Positions 7,597 through 16,627 of a stretch of 34,765 bases of DNA are shown here, one piece after another; position 1 is the first letter of the stretch, and the number at the start of each line of letters is the position of its first letter. The notes beneath the pieces are model-generated. The model was not told where the DNA came from. It saw only the letters and a program-made list of their open reading frames with translations, and searched no databases. This stretch comes from Chitinophagales bacterium (GTDB lineage: Bacteria > Bacteroidota > Bacteroidia > Chitinophagales > UBA8649): contig JACJYS010000011.1 of assembly GCA_020635995.1 (NCBI GenBank), forward strand, positions 1-34,765. Reading direction: 5' to 3'. Made by a program: the position numbers and the translations under genes.

Positions 7597-8169
7597 CTAA
7601 AACTGAATTTGTTTTTCGGCTACTATTTTTCTTAAGTTAATAAGTGAATAACGCATACGCCCTAAAGCAGTATTGATACTTACTCCCGTTAATTCTGAAA
7701 TTTCCTTGAAGCTAAAATCGTAGTAGTGCCTCAGTAAAACCACTTCTTTTTGTTCTTCCGGCAGTTCGTCTAAAAGCCTTCTCACTCTATTTTTAGATTG
7801 CCCGTCCATCATCACATCTTCCGGACTGCTATCTGCAAGCGGAAGAATGTCAAAAATATCAAAACCATCTGCATTAGTAAGTTTTGGCTTTCTTTTAGAT
7901 TTTCTGTAGTGGTCTATACAAATATTGTAAGCCATACGCATTACCCAAGGTAAAAATTTGCCTTCTTCTTTATATTTACCGGCTTTCAGTTTGTCTATTA
8001 CCTTAATAAATGTGTCTTGAAACAAATCTTCTGCAAGATATTTGTCTTTAGTGAACATTAAAATTGAAGTAAATACTTTTTCCTTGTGCTTAATAATCAG
8101 CGTTTGTAATGCTGATTCATCTCCATTCAAGTAGTTTCTAACTAACTCTTTGTCTTTAATTTTACCCAT
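7597..8169 (-). CDS. ECF-type RNA polymerase sigma factor
   Basis: A 190-residue sigma-70 family factor of the ECF group. Region 2 covers about residues 20-95 (HKEKVFTSILMFTKDKYLAEDLFQDTF in two parts, with the DLFQDTFIKV core-binding helix and WVMRMAYNICIDHYRK), and region 4 about 130-185 (LPEEQKEVVLLRHYYDFSFKEISELTGVSI helix-turn-helix). It steers RNA polymerase to a dedicated promoter set. No anti-sigma factor gene is adjacent; the gene is monocistronic and divergent from uvrA, and downstream lies the repeat mosaic. The acidic linker around DILPLADSSPEDVM separates the two regions. Target genes are unknown. Confidence 0.93.
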   Translation of the reverse strand: MGKIKDKELVRNYLNGDESALQTLIIKHKEKVFTSILMFTKDKYLAEDLFQDTFIKVIDKLKAGKYKEEGKFLPWVMRMAYNICIDHYRKSKRKPKLTNADGFDIFDILPLADSSPEDVMMDGQSKNRVRRLLDELPEEQKEVVLLRHYYDFSFKEISELTGVSINTALGRMRYSLINLRKIVAEKQIQF

Positions 8170-8321
8170 AGCTATACTTTTTTAGTAGTGATGTAATCTT
8201 TTCAATAAAAAGTAAAGCCTGTTTCTATAAATTAAAGTTTGTTTGTTAAAAATTCACAATTACCGTGCCATAATACAATAATTGTTAAAATGGTTTCTAA
8301 GTGTAATAATAATTACTTTTT

Positions 8322-11141
8322 TTGAATTTCCTAAATTTTATTCACGATTTTTGCAAAAAAAATAAAAAAACACTTTTGAGAGAGGCGAAAAACAATACTA
8401 TACAAGTAAAAGGTGCTAAAGTTCACAACCTAAAAAATTTAAACGTAGAAATACCTAAAAATAGATTTGTGGTAGTTACTGGAGTTAGTGGTTCGGGCAA
8501 AACTTCTTTGTGTATAGATACACTTTTTGCAGAAGGGCAACGTAGGTATGTAGAGAGTTTAAGTAGCTATGCTCGTCAGTTTTTAAGCCGTATGAACAAG
8601 CCCGAAGTGGAGTATATAAAAGGTTTAAGCCCGGCTATTGCTATTGACCAAAAAGTGCCGGGTGGCAGTACCCGAGCCAGTGTAGGCTCTTTAACAGAAA
8701 TATATGATTATTTGCGAGTGTTGTATGCCAGAATAGGAAAAACTTTTTCGCCAATAAGTGGAGCAGAAGTGAAAAAAGATACGGTAGAAGATGTAGTTAA
8801 TTATATTTTAAGTTTGCGGGAAGGAGCTAAAGTGTTAATTTCTTTTTCTTTAGAAAAAACTAAAGATTGGAAAAAAGAAATGGAATTGCTACTTCAAAAA
8901 GGCTTTACCAGAATAGAAATAGACAATACCGTACTTAAAATAGAACAAGTATTAGAAGAAGATAAGCTGGCTGGAGGAAAACTGAATGTAGTTATAGATA
9001 GGATAGTGGTTAAAGCTGATTCAGACGAGCAAAAATCAAGAATAGCCGATTCTGTAGAAACAGCTTTTTTTGAAGGGAAGGGAAGTTGTATTATTAATGT
9101 GTTAGACATAGAGAAAAAACAGTTTAGCAATAAATTTGAAGCAGACGGAATACTGTTTGAAGAACCCAATATTCACTTTTTCAATTTTAATAGTCCTTTT
9201 GGTGCCTGTCCTACCTGCGAAGGTTACGGAACAATAATAGGAATAGATGAAGATTTAGTAATTCCCGATAAAAATTTATCTATTTATGAAGATGCTGTGG
9301 TGGCGTGGAGAGGCGAAAAAATGAGCTATTACAAAAATGAATTAATAAGAAATGCCCATCATTTTGATTTTCCTATACACAGAGCTTATAAAGATTTAAC
9401 TAATGAGCAACGTAAAGTAATTTGGAAAGGAAATAAATATTTTGAGGGATTGAATGATTTCTTTAAAATGTTGGAGCAAAATGCTTATAAAATTCAGTAC
9501 AGAGTTATGCTTTCTCGCTATAGAGGCAGAACAAGATGTATGGATTGCGAGGGTTCAAGAATAAGAGAAGATGCTAATTATGTAAAAATAAATGGGAAAT
9601 CAATATCTAATTTATTGGCTATGCCTTTAAATGAGCTGAAAGATTTTTTTGACAATATTGAGCTAACAAAATACGAACAAGAAGTTTCTAAACGCATACT
9701 TTTTGAAATAAATAATAGATTGAGTGTTTTAAACAATTTAAGTTTATCGTACTTAACGCTTAGCCGTATGGCCAATACACTTTCTGGTGGCGAAGCCCAG
9801 CGTATAAAATTGACGAGAAGTTTGGGTAGCAATTTAACATCTTCTATGTATATATTAGACGAGCCAAGTATTGGTTTGCACCCAAAAGATTCTCAAAAAC
9901 TGGTAGAAGAATTAAAAAGATTAAGAGATTTGGGCAACTCTGTTATAGTAATAGAACACGATGAAGATATTATTAAATCGGCAGATTTTATAGTAGATAT
10001 AGGCCCACGTGCAGGGCGTTTTGGTGGAGAATTGACTTATGCCGGAAATGCAAAAGATATTTTAAAGGCAGATACTTTAACAGCCCAATATTTAACAGGA
10101 GAAAAGGAAATTACTTTACCCCAAAAAGAAAGAAAAGCTAAATATAAAATAGAATTAAAAGGAGCTACACAGCATAACCTTAAAAATGTAGATATAACCG
10201 TGCCTTTAAATGCTATGACGGTAGTGGCAGGCGTAAGTGGCTCTGGCAAAACTACTTTAATAAAAAATATTTTGTACCCGGCACTGCAACGCTTATATAG
10301 TATTGCAAGTACAAAACCGGGAGCATTTGAAAAAATAGAAGGAGATTTAAACAAAATAAAGCATATTGAGCTGATAGACCAAAATCCTTTGGGGAGAAGT
10401 AGTCGTTCTAATCCGGTTACTTACACTAAAGCTTACGATAGTATTAGAAATTTATTTGCTAATCAATCATTGGCAAAAGTTAGAGGATTGAAAGCTAAAG
10501 ATTTTTCTTTTAATGTAGAAGGCGGAAGGTGCGAAACCTGCAAGGGCGAAGGAGTAATAACCGTAGAAATGCAGTTTTTAGCAGATGTAGAATTAGAATG
10601 TGAAGACTGCAAAGGCAAAAGATTTAAAGAGCAAGTACTAGAAGTAAAATATAAAGATAAATCAATTTATGATGTACTGGAAATGAGTATAGAGGAATCT
10701 TTAGAATTTTTTAAAGGAAAAGATGATATAGTTTCAAAACTACAACCACTACAAGACGTAGGTTTAGATTATGTAAAACTGGGGCAGAGTAGTAGCACAT
10801 TGTCGGGTGGCGAAGCTCAACGTTTAAAATTGGCTTCATTTTTAATAAAAGCTTCAAATCCGGAGCCTATTTTCTTTATTTTTGATGAACCTACAACAGG
10901 CTTACATTTAGATGATGTAAATAAATTGCTAAGAGCTTTAAATGCTTTAATTGAAATAGGACATACCGTGTTAATTATTGAGCATCACCCCGATGTAATA
11001 AAAAATGCCGACCACCTTATAGAACTTGGACCCGAAGGAGGGAAAAATGGTGGATATAAAGTATTTGAAGGAAAACCTATTGATTTATTAAAAGTGAAAA
11101 ATTCGCCAACAAGGAAATTTATAGAAGATAAACTAAAATGA
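8322..11141 (+). CDS. uvrA: UvrA-family excinuclease ABC subunit A
   Basis: DNA-damage recognition ATPase of nucleotide excision repair. In 939 residues both ABC modules are complete: Walker A GVSGSGKT at 54-61 and 637-644, signature LSGGEAQR at 487-494 and 827-834, and zinc-binding cysteine pairs C296/C299 with C406/C409 and C737/C740 with C760/C763. The subtype (SSYARQFLSRMNKPEVEYIKG) resembles the second UvrA paralogue common in Bacteroidota, so a second uvrA may exist elsewhere. No ATG is available near the 5' end: an in-frame stop lies at 8304, and TTG at 8322 or TTG at 8376 are the options; homology begins at about residue 27, which favours the latter. The stop overlaps the next gene (ATGA). 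Confidence 0.93.
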   Translation: MNFLNFIHDFCKKNKKTLLREAKNNTIQVKGAKVHNLKNLNVEIPKNRFVVVTGVSGSGKTSLCIDTLFAEGQRRYVESLSSYARQFLSRMNKPEVEYIKGLSPAIAIDQKVPGGSTRASVGSLTEIYDYLRVLYARIGKTFSPISGAEVKKDTVEDVVNYILSLREGAKVLISFSLEKTKDWKKEMELLLQKGFTRIEIDNTVLKIEQVLEEDKLAGGKLNVVIDRIVVKADSDEQKSRIADSVETAFFEGKGSCIINVLDIEKKQFSNKFEADGILFEEPNIHFFNFNSPFGACPTCEGYGTIIGIDEDLVIPDKNLSIYEDAVVAWRGEKMSYYKNELIRNAHHFDFPIHRAYKDLTNEQRKVIWKGNKYFEGLNDFFKMLEQNAYKIQYRVMLSRYRGRTRCMDCEGSRIREDANYVKINGKSISNLLAMPLNELKDFFDNIELTKYEQEVSKRILFEINNRLSVLNNLSLSYLTLSRMANTLSGGEAQRIKLTRSLGSNLTSSMYILDEPSIGLHPKDSQKLVEELKRLRDLGNSVIVIEHDEDIIKSADFIVDIGPRAGRFGGELTYAGNAKDILKADTLTAQYLTGEKEITLPQKERKAKYKIELKGATQHNLKNVDITVPLNAMTVVAGVSGSGKTTLIKNILYPALQRLYSIASTKPGAFEKIEGDLNKIKHIELIDQNPLGRSSRSNPVTYTKAYDSIRNLFANQSLAKVRGLKAKDFSFNVEGGRCETCKGEGVITVEMQFLADVELECEDCKGKRFKEQVLEVKYKDKSIYDVLEMSIEESLEFFKGKDDIVSKLQPLQDVGLDYVKLGQSSSTLSGGEAQRLKLASFLIKASNPEPIFFIFDEPTTGLHLDDVNKLLRALNALIEIGHTVLIIEHHPDVIKNADHLIELGPEGGKNGGYKVFEGKPIDLLKVKNSPTRKFIEDKLK

Positions 11142-12010
11142 GAAGAATAATTTTTATAGCTATTGCTGTTTTTATGTTTTTTAGTATAAAAGCACAAGTA
11201 AATGAGGGGTGGATAAAGTTGATGGACGAAAATATGCAGCCTTTGTACAATGTTGCTTTAATATATGTAGATAGCTCCAAAATTCAAGATATAGAATATG
11301 TAAATAACGGATTTTATGCTAATGATGCTATACAATACGATAAAATAATAATAACAAAACATGCAAAAACTACAGTAGAGCTTTATAAAAATGATTTGAA
11401 GAGCACTAAAGAAATAGTTTTAAGAAATTTATTGAGCAATGAAGTAGCAACCTTAGAAATAGAGGCGGAAAATGTTGCTTATATAGATAGTTTGCCTAAA
11501 GACTATAAAATAATGGAAGTAAAATCCATGAGTGAAAAGAAGTATAGAACATCGGGGTTAAATGTTAGAAAAAGTGTGGAAGAACGAGAATTTATAAACG
11601 AAGAAAAAGTAAAAGAAGGCTTTAGAGTAGATAGTGAAGTGCTAAATTCTAAAAACTATATAAGAGGAAATAAAATATATTATGGAGTAGGTTCTGCTAT
11701 ACTTTTAGATGATGTAAAGCAAGAATTAAAAACTATCGCAAATGCTTTAAACGGAAGTCAAAATATAGAGCTAAAATTAACGGCTTATGCCGATGCCAAT
11801 GAGGAGCAAAACGAAGCTAAACAGATAGCAAAACAACGAGTAGAAAGATTAACCAGTTTTTTTATGGAAGCAGGAGTGCCTTTTAATAAAATTAGACCTG
11901 TGGCTGTAGGAAATGATGTATTAGCAAATGGGTGTTATAAAAATATAGATTGCACCTTTAAGCAACATCAAGAAAATAGGAGTGTAGAAATACTACTTTT
12001 AGAAAAATAA
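11138..12010 (+). CDS. Exported OmpA-like C-terminal domain protein
   Basis: A 290-residue protein with a signal peptide (about 1-19, ending SIKAQ), a beta-rich N-terminal segment, and an OmpA/MotB-type peptidoglycan-binding domain from about residue 180 to the end. Key positions for binding the peptidoglycan diaminopimelate, the Asp in LTAYADANE and the Arg in ENRSVEI, are present. It probably anchors the outer membrane or an envelope complex to the cell wall. Its ATG overlaps the uvrA stop by 4 nt, so the two are co-transcribed despite unrelated roles. Downstream 340 nt hold no gene. Confidence 0.85.
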   Translation: MRRIIFIAIAVFMFFSIKAQVNEGWIKLMDENMQPLYNVALIYVDSSKIQDIEYVNNGFYANDAIQYDKIIITKHAKTTVELYKNDLKSTKEIVLRNLLSNEVATLEIEAENVAYIDSLPKDYKIMEVKSMSEKKYRTSGLNVRKSVEEREFINEEKVKEGFRVDSEVLNSKNYIRGNKIYYGVGSAILLDDVKQELKTIANALNGSQNIELKLTAYADANEEQNEAKQIAKQRVERLTSFFMEAGVPFNKIRPVAVGNDVLANGCYKNIDCTFKQHQENRSVEILLLEK

Positions 12011-12042
12011 AGCTAATTGTCAACACGAAACGGCATAAAAAA

Positions 12043-12213
12043 ACCATACGACTTTGTTTCAAAACCCTAATAATCAGGATTTAAACGTATCAGTTGTTCA
12101 GTAATCCCCTTGTCAAAATAAATTGAACCTAAAAAGGCTGAGGCCCGCCCTACCAACTGAGTAACGTTCGTTTTGTTTATAATGTTGATTTTGAACGTAT
12201 ATTGTCGTATGGT
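12043..12213. repeat. Long imperfect stem, possible decayed recombination site
   Basis: ACCATACGAC (12043-12052) pairs exactly with GTCGTATGGT (12204-12213). GCAT just outside the left arm and ATGC just outside the right arm extend the stem with gaps, and TCAAAA against TTTTGA continues it inward. The geometry resembles an integron attC site with a long variable loop, but I find no matching cassette ends, so this remains a guess. Confidence 0.35.
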
Positions 12214-12266
12214 ATGCTAAAGTTAAGAATAATTATTGAGATTGCAAAAAAATGTTTAGATAAATT

Positions 12267-12299
12267 ACTCGTGCCACGACTCCAAGTTGTGGTACGAGT
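12267..12299. repeat. REP-like intergenic palindrome, copy 2
   Basis: ACTCGTGCCACGACT and AAGTTGTGGTACGAGT form the same hairpin as copy 1. Two of its three differences from copy 1 turn G-C pairs into G-U pairs in a plus-strand transcript; the third disrupts the pair next to the loop. It lies 53 nt beyond the toxin gene's stop, between converging transcription units. Confidence 0.85.
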
Positions 12300-12352
12300 G
12301 TGCTGTTAAGTAACATTAGTTAAATATATAAATATTTGGTATTTTAACAAAA

Positions 12353-12772
12353 TTAACCCGTCATACTTTTTAAAAACTCATCTGCTGTCATTATAGGCAA
12401 TAAAGACTTTTTAAAATCTTTTCCATTTCTTGTAATTATAAGTTCGCAGTTAGATTCGGTTGCACTAAAATACTGTAGTGCATCTTCAAAGTCAGCTATT
12501 GAAGAGTTAAGCCCTTTTTCAATTGTTTGTTCGTCCAACGGGCATATTTCACTTATTATCTTAAATTTCCGTAATTTTTCTCGGGCAATTTTTGAACCTT
12601 CAAATTTTGAAAGGAAATAGTTTACCGTAGCAAATGAAATTGGAGAAACAACCATTGTTAGTTTTTCTTTTTCTGCCAGCGTTGCAATTTTTGCAATTGG
12701 GATATAAAAGGGCTTGCGTTCGCCTAAAAAATCTAACATAATGTTGGTATCTATAAAAATTCTTCTTTTCAT
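12353..12772 (-). CDS. PIN-domain toxin (VapC-type)
   Basis: A 139-residue PIN-domain ribonuclease, presumed toxin. Acidic metal-binding residues are visible at D8 (FIDTNIMLD), around D94/E96/D97 (IADFEDALQYF) and D119 (ITRNGKDF), the standard PIN arrangement. Targets of such toxins are usually tRNA or rRNA; this one's is unknown. Its ATG overlaps the antitoxin stop by 4 nt (ATGA), the usual antitoxin-first order. Isoleucine is encoded more often by ATT than in neighbouring chromosomal genes, consistent with acquisition by transfer. The flanks are gene-poor and repeat-bearing. Confidence 0.88.
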   Translation of the reverse strand: MKRRIFIDTNIMLDFLGERKPFYIPIAKIATLAEKEKLTMVVSPISFATVNYFLSKFEGSKIAREKLRKFKIISEICPLDEQTIEKGLNSSIADFEDALQYFSATESNCELIITRNGKDFKKSLLPIMTADEFLKSMTG

Positions 12773-13017
12773 TTATGTTTTTTCATTAAATAATCTGAAT
12801 ACTCTTTTTTATAGTCCAAATCAGTCGGAATTTCAACTCCTGTAGCTATACTTTTTACAAAAGGAGAAATCTCAAACTCATCAGATTCATTTTCTGAAGT
12901 AAGTGCCTGTAAGTACGCTTCAATTATACGAGAAAGGCTCATTTTTTTATTGGAAGCATACTTTTTTGCTTTTTCAATAACGTTTTGATTGAGTTTTAAT
13001 GTCAATTTTGTATCCAT
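12769..13017 (-). CDS. Ribbon-helix-helix-type antitoxin
   Basis: An 82-residue protein starting MDTKLTLKLNQNVIEKAKKY, a beta strand plus helix typical of RHH DNA-binding antitoxins of the DUF6364 type; the C-terminal half (about 45-82) is charged and probably wraps the toxin. It should neutralise the downstream PIN protein and repress their shared promoter. Immediately upstream of its start, the plus strand reads GTTATACGT at 13026-13034, a 9-mer also found at 7321 in the repeat mosaic. Only 44 nt separate it from the stop of the upstream regulator gene. Confidence 0.8.
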   Translation of the reverse strand: MDTKLTLKLNQNVIEKAKKYASNKKMSLSRIIEAYLQALTSENESDEFEISPFVKSIATGVEIPTDLDYKKEYSDYLMKKHK

Positions 13018-13061
13018 AGCACAATGTTATACGTGCAAATTTAATAAAAAAATCCGTACGG

Positions 13062-14663
13062 TTAAAATTTAGATAGATATTTGCTAAGCGAAACAGATTT
13101 TTGGAGTTTTAATTTTTTCCTTGCTCTACTTCTTGATTTTTTAACACTATCCGGAGCTATGCTTAAAATATCGGCTATTTCCTTTTGTGTATAACCAATT
13201 TTTATTAAAGTCAATAAACGAATTTCAGATTTAGTTAAATCGGGATGTTTTTTTGAAAGTTGCTCAAGAAAATTTGGGTTTAATGCGGTAAACTTTAGTT
13301 TAAATTCTTCCCATTCTTCATCTGTAGAAAGTGAGTTTTCCAACAATTTTAATATACCAATTACATCCGTTTTTTCTATTCCTTTTTTATTAGATAATGC
13401 GGCTTCTTTTTCTTTTAATTCTTTTGAAGTATGAATGAGTTTATCTTTATTGGCTTCAAGTTCTTTTTTTAAGTTTTTTGTTTTTTCTATTTCGTTATCT
13501 AAGTTTTCGCCTCTGTCTAATTTTCTTTTTATTAAAACAGTCATAAAATATGTGAAACCTATAAATTCTACCATAGTTCCTATTTTTATATAAATGAAAG
13601 GATTGCCGGGGAAAATTTGAAAATGACCGTTAATTAAGCCTAAAGTTATAAATAACAGAAAAAGCGATAAGGATATTAAATAATAACGCAGTTCTAATTT
13701 TCTTGATTTTGCCGAAACAAGAATGGTAATAAGTATAATTCCAAGCCAAAGAAAAGATAAAGTATTATCAAAATAATGTAAGTGAGCTATAGATGAATTA
13801 AAAAAAATAAGCTGATAAATGGTGGTTCCACCTAATACAATAAATAAGAGCCATAAAATAAATTTGTAGTAAAGGGGAGCTACATTTTTTGTGTCTAAAA
13901 ATTTAGTGGTAAACAGAATTAAACATAAAATCCAAAGCCTAACTGCAATAAAAATAACATGGTCAATAATAATAATTTTGAGTCCTAAGCTGTACAAATA
14001 ACCCTCAAACCCTAAGTACATTAAGAATGTAGCCAACATATAAAATATGTAGTATAGGTGTATTTTTTGTTTATGTAGTTTCCATTGGTATATATTAACT
14101 ATGAGCAGAAAAACAATTAATCCCATAAAAGTTACACTCCAAATCATGGTTTTACTAATAAAAGCAGAATAGCTTTCCATAGATATTAATTGTGGCGTAG
14201 CGTTTATAGTGCGTCCATCGCTGCTTGTTAAAAGTACAAAAGTAGCTTGCTCTTGTGGAGCTAAGTCTATTTTAAAATTAGGATTAGGAAAATTAAATGT
14301 TCTATAATCTCGCTTTGTTAGATCGGTTGTTTGCTTTACTAATTTTAAAGAATTGCTAAACGTATCCAGTTTGTAAAAAGCATATTTTCTATTAAAATTA
14401 TCATTATTAATAATCATATAAGAATTAGCTTTGTTTCCATTGTTTACCTCTAATTTAATCCATAAATTTCCTTTGTAAAAACCTAAGTTTAAGTTTTCAA
14501 ATTCTTTAAAATCAACGGTGTTAAAATCATTAGCATCTGCTTTATTATTGAGTGCTGCAGTAAAAGTGTAGTTTATATTAACAGTTTCTTCTTTAGTGCA
14601 AGAAGATAAAAGCAAAGCAAACAGGAGCAGTGAGAAATGTGTATAGAATAATCTATTTTTCAT
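13062..14663 (-). CDS. 7TMR-DISM receptor fused to a LuxR-like HTH
   Basis: A 533-residue membrane regulator. I start it at the ATG at 14663 (MKNRLFYTHFSLLLF), because it gives a lipoprotein-like signal (LLLSSC); the frame stays open to 14711. Residues about 20-165 form a periplasmic 7TMR-DISM extracellular-type domain, seven membrane helices follow (about 170-375), then a charged coiled coil (KTKNLKKELEANKDKLIHTS) and a C-terminal helix-turn-helix (TKSEIRLLTLIKIGYTQKEI) of LuxR/GerE type. It appears to be a one-component sensor with the DNA-binding domain attached to the membrane receptor. It lies 53 nt downstream of thyA. Ligand and targets are unknown. Confidence 0.85.
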   Translation of the reverse strand: MKNRLFYTHFSLLLFALLLSSCTKEETVNINYTFTAALNNKADANDFNTVDFKEFENLNLGFYKGNLWIKLEVNNGNKANSYMIINNDNFNRKYAFYKLDTFSNSLKLVKQTTDLTKRDYRTFNFPNPNFKIDLAPQEQATFVLLTSSDGRTINATPQLISMESYSAFISKTMIWSVTFMGLIVFLLIVNIYQWKLHKQKIHLYYIFYMLATFLMYLGFEGYLYSLGLKIIIIDHVIFIAVRLWILCLILFTTKFLDTKNVAPLYYKFILWLLFIVLGGTTIYQLIFFNSSIAHLHYFDNTLSFLWLGIILITILVSAKSRKLELRYYLISLSLFLLFITLGLINGHFQIFPGNPFIYIKIGTMVEFIGFTYFMTVLIKRKLDRGENLDNEIEKTKNLKKELEANKDKLIHTSKELKEKEAALSNKKGIEKTDVIGILKLLENSLSTDEEWEEFKLKFTALNPNFLEQLSKKHPDLTKSEIRLLTLIKIGYTQKEIADILSIAPDSVKKSRSRARKKLKLQKSVSLSKYLSKF

Positions 14664-14716
14664 TTTGCAATAGAAGTAAGTTATTGTTTTTACTGTAATT
14701 TTAAATGGCAATTTTA

Positions 14717-15622
14717 TTAAATAGCAATAGGAGCTTTTATAGTAGGGTGGTGTTTGTAGTTTAAAATTTCAATATCATCAAAAGTAAAATCTTCTATTTC
14801 TTTTATGTTAGGATTTAATTTTAAAGTAGGCAATTCATAAAAATCTCTACTTAATTGTTCTTTTACCTGTTCAAAGTGATTGGTATAAATATGAGCATCG
14901 CCAAAAGTATGTACAAAATCGCCTACTTGCAAGCCACAAACTTGAGCTATCATCTGTGTAAGCAAAGCGTATGAAGCTATATTAAAAGGAACGCCTAAAA
15001 ATACATCTGCACTACGCTGGTATAGTTGGCAACTTAGTTTCCCATCTGCTACATAAAACTGAAACAGAGTGTGGCACGGAGGCAATCCAGATTTTCCCAT
15101 CACAGGAATTTCTTTTGGATTCCACGCAGAAACAATGTGTCTTCTGCTATCGGGTTTAGTTTTTATATCTTCAATTACATTTTTTAATTGGTCAACACCT
15201 TCAAAATTTCTCCATTGTTTGCCATACACAGGTCCCAGTTCTCCGTATTTTTTTGCAAAGTCATCATCCGTTTTAATTTGCTCAATAAACTCCTCCATTT
15301 TTTCTTTCCAAACAGTACTATGCTTAGGATATTTCGTTTCTAAATTATTTTGTTTTAAATAGCTTTGAAAAGGCCATTCGTTCCATATTTTAATATTGTT
15401 TTCTACTAAATATTTAATGTTGGTATCGCCTTTTATAAACCAAAGCAATTCATAAATAATACCTTTGGTAAATACTTTTTTGGTAGTTAATAAAGGAAAA
15501 CCCTTGGCTAAATTAAAACGCATTTGATAGCCAAAAACACTTTTAGTTCCCGTGCCTGTCCTATCGCCCTTATTTGTACCATTATTCATTATATGATTAA
15601 GCAAATCATGATATTGCTGCAT
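14717..15622 (-). CDS. thyA: Thymidylate synthase
   Basis: Makes dTMP from dUMP with methylenetetrahydrofolate. Residues are those of the ThyA family: phosphate-binding R21 (KGDRTGTGTKSVFG), R160-R161 (DSRRHIVSAWNP), the catalytic cysteine C183 in LPPCHTLFQFYV, and the substrate-binding LYQRSADVFLGVPFNIASYA. The 301-residue length includes an insertion around residues 85-120 relative to short E. coli-type enzymes. No folA (dihydrofolate reductase) gene is adjacent in the window. A TATCTTTG -7 box lies upstream, in a divergent region shared with the gene at 15716. Confidence 0.97.
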   Translation of the reverse strand: MQQYHDLLNHIMNNGTNKGDRTGTGTKSVFGYQMRFNLAKGFPLLTTKKVFTKGIIYELLWFIKGDTNIKYLVENNIKIWNEWPFQSYLKQNNLETKYPKHSTVWKEKMEEFIEQIKTDDDFAKKYGELGPVYGKQWRNFEGVDQLKNVIEDIKTKPDSRRHIVSAWNPKEIPVMGKSGLPPCHTLFQFYVADGKLSCQLYQRSADVFLGVPFNIASYALLTQMIAQVCGLQVGDFVHTFGDAHIYTNHFEQVKEQLSRDFYELPTLKLNPNIKEIEDFTFDDIEILNYKHHPTIKAPIAI

Positions 15623-15642
15623 GCTGTTTTATTTTGTTAACA

Positions 15643-15650
15643 CAAAGATA
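15643..15650 (-). promoter_or_regulatory. Bacteroidota -7 box for thyA
   Basis: TATCTTTG on the minus strand lies 20 nt before the thyA ATG and matches TAnnTTTG. I see no clear -33 TTG. Confidence 0.45.
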
Positions 15651-15699
15651 CGAGCTTAAAATTAGCATTAAAATAAGCTTATAAACAGTGTTAATTATC

Positions 15700-15707
15700 T
15701 AATTTTG
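15700..15707 (+). promoter_or_regulatory. -7 box for the desuccinylase-family gene
   Basis: TAATTTTG lies 8 nt before the ATG at 15716, which would give a leader of only a few nucleotides. No clear -33 element is seen at the expected distance. Confidence 0.45.
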
Positions 15708-15715
15708 CGTTTCTT

Positions 15716-16621
15716 ATGGAAAGAGTAATAGGAAGATACGGAAAATATGGTGCGGCTAAAACCTTTTTGGTATTTGCAGGAATACACGGTAATGAAAAAG
15801 CAGGAATTTATGCTTTGCAAGAACTTTTTAAGGAATTTGAAGAAGCAAATGTACCATTTGATGGTACCGTAATAGGTATAGCAGGCAATTTGAAAGCAAT
15901 AAAAGACAATGTAAGATTTACGCATAAAGACTTAAACAGACAGTGGTATTTAAGCAAAATAAGAAAATTGGGGGCATTGCCTTTTGGAATGCTTAATACG
16001 GCAGAGGACGTGGAGCAAAAACAAATATTAGATTTAATTTTAGACATAGTTCATGACAAAGGAAAGAAATTAATGCTGGTAGATTTACATACCACTTCGG
16101 CTAAAGGCGGAAGTTTTAGTATTACTAATGCTCATGCTAAAAGTACGGAATATGCATTGCAAATTCCAGTTCCTGTTATAGATAAAATGATAACAAAAAT
16201 TAAAGGAACAACGCTTGAATATTTTAATGATATAGGCTTGCCTGCTATAGCATTTGAAGCTGGGCAACACGAAGACCCCATAGCCGTGCAAAGAATGAAA
16301 GCTGCTTTAGTTTATATGTTTTATCATGCAGGGTGTATAGAAAGTGGAGTGGTAGAAAAATATAAAGACGCATACTCAGAGATGGAAACTTCTTTTAAAA
16401 ATTTACCAAAGCATGTGGAGGTAATATACAGACACCCTATAGAAGAAGATGATAAGTTTATAATGAAACCTGGATATGTCAATTTTCAAAGTATTAAAAA
16501 AGGAGAGGTGCTGGCTCACGACAAGCATGGCGAAATAGTATCTCACACCGATGGTTTAATGTTAATGCCATTATACCAGAGCAAAGGCGAAGATGGTTTT
16601 TTTATAGTAAAAGAAGTGTGA
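15716..16621 (+). CDS. Succinylglutamate desuccinylase/aspartoacylase-family zinc hydrolase
   Basis: A 301-residue M14-like amidohydrolase. Zinc ligands are readable as H24 and E27 (FAGIHGNEKAG) and H125 (LVDLHTTSAKGGSF), with E181 (AFEAGQHED) as the likely catalytic glutamate, and HKDLNRQW (about 70-77) as the substrate-carboxylate region. The C-terminal ~90 residues form the beta-domain typical of the AstE/ASPA group. Such enzymes deacylate N-acyl amino acids; the absence of other arginine-catabolism genes makes true AstE activity unproven. It is the last ordinary gene before the cassette block, and a REP-like palindrome begins 7 nt after its stop. Confidence 0.88.
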   Translation: MERVIGRYGKYGAAKTFLVFAGIHGNEKAGIYALQELFKEFEEANVPFDGTVIGIAGNLKAIKDNVRFTHKDLNRQWYLSKIRKLGALPFGMLNTAEDVEQKQILDLILDIVHDKGKKLMLVDLHTTSAKGGSFSITNAHAKSTEYALQIPVPVIDKMITKIKGTTLEYFNDIGLPAIAFEAGQHEDPIAVQRMKAALVYMFYHAGCIESGVVEKYKDAYSEMETSFKNLPKHVEVIYRHPIEEDDKFIMKPGYVNFQSIKKGEVLAHDKHGEIVSHTDGLMLMPLYQSKGEDGFFIVKEV

Positions 16622-16627
16622 TTATGT

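Larger units (their letters stand above)
12011..12352. other. Gene-free stretch with inverted repeats
   Basis: I see no gene here. It holds an imperfect long stem with its outer arms at 12043-12052 and 12204-12213, the 12-mer AATTGTCAACAC (12015-12026) shared with the palindrome at 7207, and copy 2 of the REP-like palindrome at 12267-12299. It separates the uvrA/ompA unit from the converging toxin-antitoxin pair. Confidence 0.6.

Noticed and set aside
7597..8169. ECF sigma factor and uvrA as an SOS-like unit
   Set aside because: They are divergent neighbours with no shared operator I can see; proximity alone is not evidence.
12353..13017. vapBC as a third integron-like cassette
   Set aside because: I could not find complementary cassette-end boxes on both sides, nor a clean site of the AAC-N3-GTATA ... 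GTT design; kept only as a weak suspicion.
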